From M55B157 sp040265115 (lineage in GTDB: Bacteria > Actinomycetota > Actinomycetes > S36-B12): 16,216 nucleotides of DNA. Below are positions 14,369 to 16,216 of the stretch, in pieces. The notes beneath the pieces are model-generated. The model searched no databases. It saw nothing but the letters and a program-made list of their open reading frames with translations, and had not been told where the DNA came from. A program made the position numbers and the translations under genes. Within the stretch, counting starts at the first letter, position 1. The number at the start of each line of letters is the position of its first letter. The stretch lies in contig JBDQGZ010000029.1 of assembly GCA_040265115.1 (NCBI GenBank), forward strand, positions 1 through 16,216, read 5' to 3'.

Positions 14369-14869
14369 ATGGCCGACACCGATTCGATCTACACACTGTC
14401 CTTCACCGGCAACGATGGTCAGGAGGTGTCGTTGGCGGATTTCGAGGGAAAGCCTGTGCTTGTGGTCAACACCGCGAGCAAGTGCGGATTCACTCCTCAG
14501 TATGAGGGCTTGCAGAAGTTGTATGACGACTATGCCGATCAGGGTCTTGTCGTGCTGGGTTTCCCGTGTGATCAGTTCGCCCATCAGGAGCCCGGGGATG
14601 ATGAACAGATCGCGGAATTCTGCAGCCTGAACTACGGGGTGAGCTTCCCGCTGTCGACGAAGATCGACGTGAACGGCAAGGAGACGCATCCAGTTTTCGA
14701 TTTCGTCAAGAAGAACTCCAAGGGCAATCTAGGCTCGATGGTGAAGTGGAACTTCACGAAATTCCTCGTAGCCCCGGATGGAAAGACGGTGAAGCGCTAC
14801 TCGCCCCAGACGAAACCGGAGGCCCTGCGCGAGGACATTGAATCCCTCCTCCCAGAATCCGGCGAGTGA
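14369..14869 (+). CDS. Glutathione-peroxidase-fold thiol peroxidase, probably thioredoxin-dependent
   Basis: A 166-residue peroxidase. The peroxidatic C39 lies in NTASKCGFTPQY, with Q73 (FAHQEPG) and W127-N128 (KWNFTKFLV) completing the catalytic set. It is a Cys, not a selenocysteine, enzyme. Two more cysteines, C67 in GFPCDQF and C85 in FCSLNYG, are spaced 28 and 46 residues from C39, as in yeast Gpx3, whose third cysteine resolves the reaction and is reduced by thioredoxin. Actinomycetes generally lack glutathione, so thioredoxin is the likely donor. The ATG at 14369 is preferred over 14336, where the family sequence begins later. A CACACT box sits six bases before it and no well-spaced Shine-Dalgarno sequence exists. 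The stop overlaps the reductase start (GTGA). Confidence 0.93.
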   Translation: MADTDSIYTLSFTGNDGQEVSLADFEGKPVLVVNTASKCGFTPQYEGLQKLYDDYADQGLVVLGFPCDQFAHQEPGDDEQIAEFCSLNYGVSFPLSTKIDVNGKETHPVFDFVKKNSKGNLGSMVKWNFTKFLVAPDGKTVKRYSPQTKPEALREDIESLLPESGE

Positions 14870-15828
14870 CCCACCCCATGCTGCAGCGTGACTGCGGCCC
14901 ATTGCACGTGGGCGCGATCGGCTTGGGTTGCATGCCGATGTCATGGGGGTATTCCGTTGGCGAGGCTGACTCGGATGAGATCCGGGCAACCCTGCAACGC
15001 GCGGTGCAACTGGGAGTCTCACTGCTCGACACCGCTGACGTGTACGGGCCGTATACGAACGAGGAGATCATCGGCCGATGTGTCATCGAAGTTGGCCTGC
15101 GCGACGATGTCCAGATCGCAACCAAGGTCGGGTTGACGAACATCGATGTGACGACCTACGGACGCGACGGAAGCCCCGAACACGTCCGAGCAGCCTGTGA
15201 TGCATCCCGTGCACGGTTAGGCGTCGACACCATCGACCTCTATCAGCTGCATCGCATCGACCCAGACATCCCGGTGGAAGAGACGTGGGGTGCAATGGCC
15301 GAACTCGTGAGTGAAGGCAAGGTGCGCCATTTGGGTATGAGCGAGGTGAGCGTCGAGGAAATTGAACGGGCGCATCGCATTCATCCAGTGGCAACCGTGC
15401 AGTGCGAAGTGTCGATCTGGACACGCGACAACATCGACAATGGTGTCGTGTCTCACTGCGCAGACAGGGGAATCGGCATCCTTGCCTACGCGCCGCTCGG
15501 TCGCGGTTTTCTCACCGGGGAACTGACATCACAACAGATCGGTGACGGCGATTTCCGCAGCGCCAACCCGCGATTCACCGCTGAGGCGATGAAAGCGAAT
15601 CAGCGGATTGTCGACGGTGTCGCTCGCGTGGCGGAGCGCGTCGGTGCGACATCAGCCCAAGTGTCGCTCGCCTGGGTTCTCAGTCTTGGCGATCATGTGG
15701 TGCCGATTCCAGGAACCAAACGGCGACGCTGGTTGGAGCAGAACGCTGCAGCGGCGGGAGTGGTGTTGTCCGCTGATGACCTCGACGAACTGAACGCCCT
15801 ACCACCGTCCGTCGCTCCGCGCTACTGA
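14866..15828 (+). CDS. Aldo/keto reductase
   Basis: A 320-residue NADPH-dependent reductase of the aldo/keto reductase superfamily with a TIM-barrel fold. The catalytic tetrad is D55 (LLDTADVYG), Y60, K87 (IATKVG) and H129 (LYQLHRID). The cofactor-binding end is IPGTKRRRWLEQNAAAAG (about 283-300). It reduces aldehydes or ketones; the start LGLGCMP-like pattern places it with the broad-range bacterial branch often annotated for methylglyoxal or aromatic aldehydes. GTG 14866 overlaps the peroxidase stop by four bases, so the two are translated together, which suggests a shared job in oxidative or electrophile stress. ATG 14878 is an alternative start. Confidence 0.93.
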   Translation: MTHPMLQRDCGPLHVGAIGLGCMPMSWGYSVGEADSDEIRATLQRAVQLGVSLLDTADVYGPYTNEEIIGRCVIEVGLRDDVQIATKVGLTNIDVTTYGRDGSPEHVRAACDASRARLGVDTIDLYQLHRIDPDIPVEETWGAMAELVSEGKVRHLGMSEVSVEEIERAHRIHPVATVQCEVSIWTRDNIDNGVVSHCADRGIGILAYAPLGRGFLTGELTSQQIGDGDFRSANPRFTAEAMKANQRIVDGVARVAERVGATSAQVSLAWVLSLGDHVVPIPGTKRRRWLEQNAAAAGVVLSADDLDELNALPPSVAPRY

Positions 15829-15940
15829 TCGAGGCCGTCTGGAGTGGATGAGTCAAACTCCGCAACTCTGCAGGGGCACACAAGTACTGATGGTTGAGGC
15901 GTTGGGTGAGTCAAGGAAGAGGCGGGGAGAGTGGTCCTGA

Positions 15941-16216
15941 TCAGTCGAAGCTCGGCAGCCAGGTCTGCAATGTCTCGCGCATTGGCACGTAAGCATCGAG
16001 CTGACACATCACGGCGATGCCACCCAGCAGAACCCGATGAATCAACACATACTCCGCGGGTAGGTTCAACTTGAATGCCAGCGAAGCCTTGGGATCAGTG
16101 AGATCGGCATAGCGCGTGAACTGTCCCCGCAGCCAATCCCGCGTGAAGTGGAACACCTCCTGGCGCGTCGGATCGACGAGAGGTTCGAAGTACTCCACGA
16201 CGTGCTCAGGCTCCAC
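15941..16216 (-). CDS. ABC1/AarF/UbiB atypical kinase, C-terminal end (cut by right edge)
   Basis: Only the last 91 residues are visible; the frame runs off the right edge, and the start lies beyond 16216. The stretch LPAEYVLIHRVLLGGIAVMCQLDAYVP, ending in WLPSF, is the C-terminal signature of actinobacterial ABC1-domain proteins, which are protein-kinase-like and linked to isoprenoid quinone or lipid metabolism. The kinase core is not in the window, so activity cannot be judged. The gene is convergent with the aldo/keto reductase over a 112-base gap in which I see no clear terminator. Confidence 0.75.
   Translation of the reverse strand: MEPEHVVEYFEPLVDPTRQEVFHFTRDWLRGQFTRYADLTDPKASLAFKLNLPAEYVLIHRVLLGGIAVMCQLDAYVPMRETLQTWLPSFD

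Noticed and set aside
15824..15945. Inverted pair ACTGATC/GATCAGT spanning the convergent gene ends as a terminator
   Set aside because: The arms are seven bases and over 100 bases apart, and each contains a TGATC stop context, so chance is more likely.

Overview
The base composition is GC-rich, with mostly G or C in third codon positions. Actinobacterial families are present (a DUF3159 membrane protein, a Fpg/Nei glycosylase of the MPEGH type, an IclR regulator). Several genes have TANNNT boxes placed as for leaderless transcripts. Together these point to an actinomycete (Actinomycetota); I cannot name the genus. No rRNA, tRNA, CRISPR array, insertion sequence or origin was seen, and no stretch above 300 bases lacks a gene.

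The left part (1-9324) is a catabolic island. On the minus strand a hypothetical gene (910-230) and an IclR-family regulator (233 to the left edge) overlap by GTGA. Divergently, from a 122-bp control region with three direct repeats, runs a tight five-gene cluster: two XylE-type extradiol dioxygenases (1033-1941, 1957-2868), a histidine phosphatase with a duplicated N-terminal motif (2908-4035), a PEP-synthase-type ATP-binding subunit (4032-5123) and a 603-residue phosphohistidine subunit (5169-6980). The last two match in domain content and size the split phenylphosphate synthase of anaerobic phenol degraders and the CreH/CreI aryl-phosphate synthase of 4-cresol catabolism. After a strong hairpin and a possible second promoter come a phthalate-dioxygenase-type Rieske oxygenase (7126-8385), a small zinc-ribbon protein (8378-8674) and a HAD hydrolase (8671-9324), all overlapping.

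The inferred logic is phosphorylation-primed aromatic degradation. A phenolic hydroxyl is phosphorylated with ATP, the ring or a substituent is oxidised by the Rieske oxygenase, phosphate is removed by one of two phosphatase candidates, and the catechol is cleaved by the extradiol enzymes. The ATP-binding subunit carries an in-frame TAG at codon 129, exactly at the conserved Glu of its ATP-grasp motif, while the frame beyond it is intact. The kinase step may therefore be recently lost, read through, or hit by a sequence error.

The right part (9331-16216) looks like ordinary chromosome: a DUF429 protein, a Fpg/Nei DNA glycosylase, a DUF3159 membrane protein, a secreted protein of unknown role, an HSL-type esterase, a LysE/RhtB exporter, a thioredoxin-type glutathione peroxidase coupled to an aldo/keto reductase, and the C-terminal end of an ABC1/AarF kinase at the right edge. 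Neighbours are often divergent or convergent with very short or overlapping ends.
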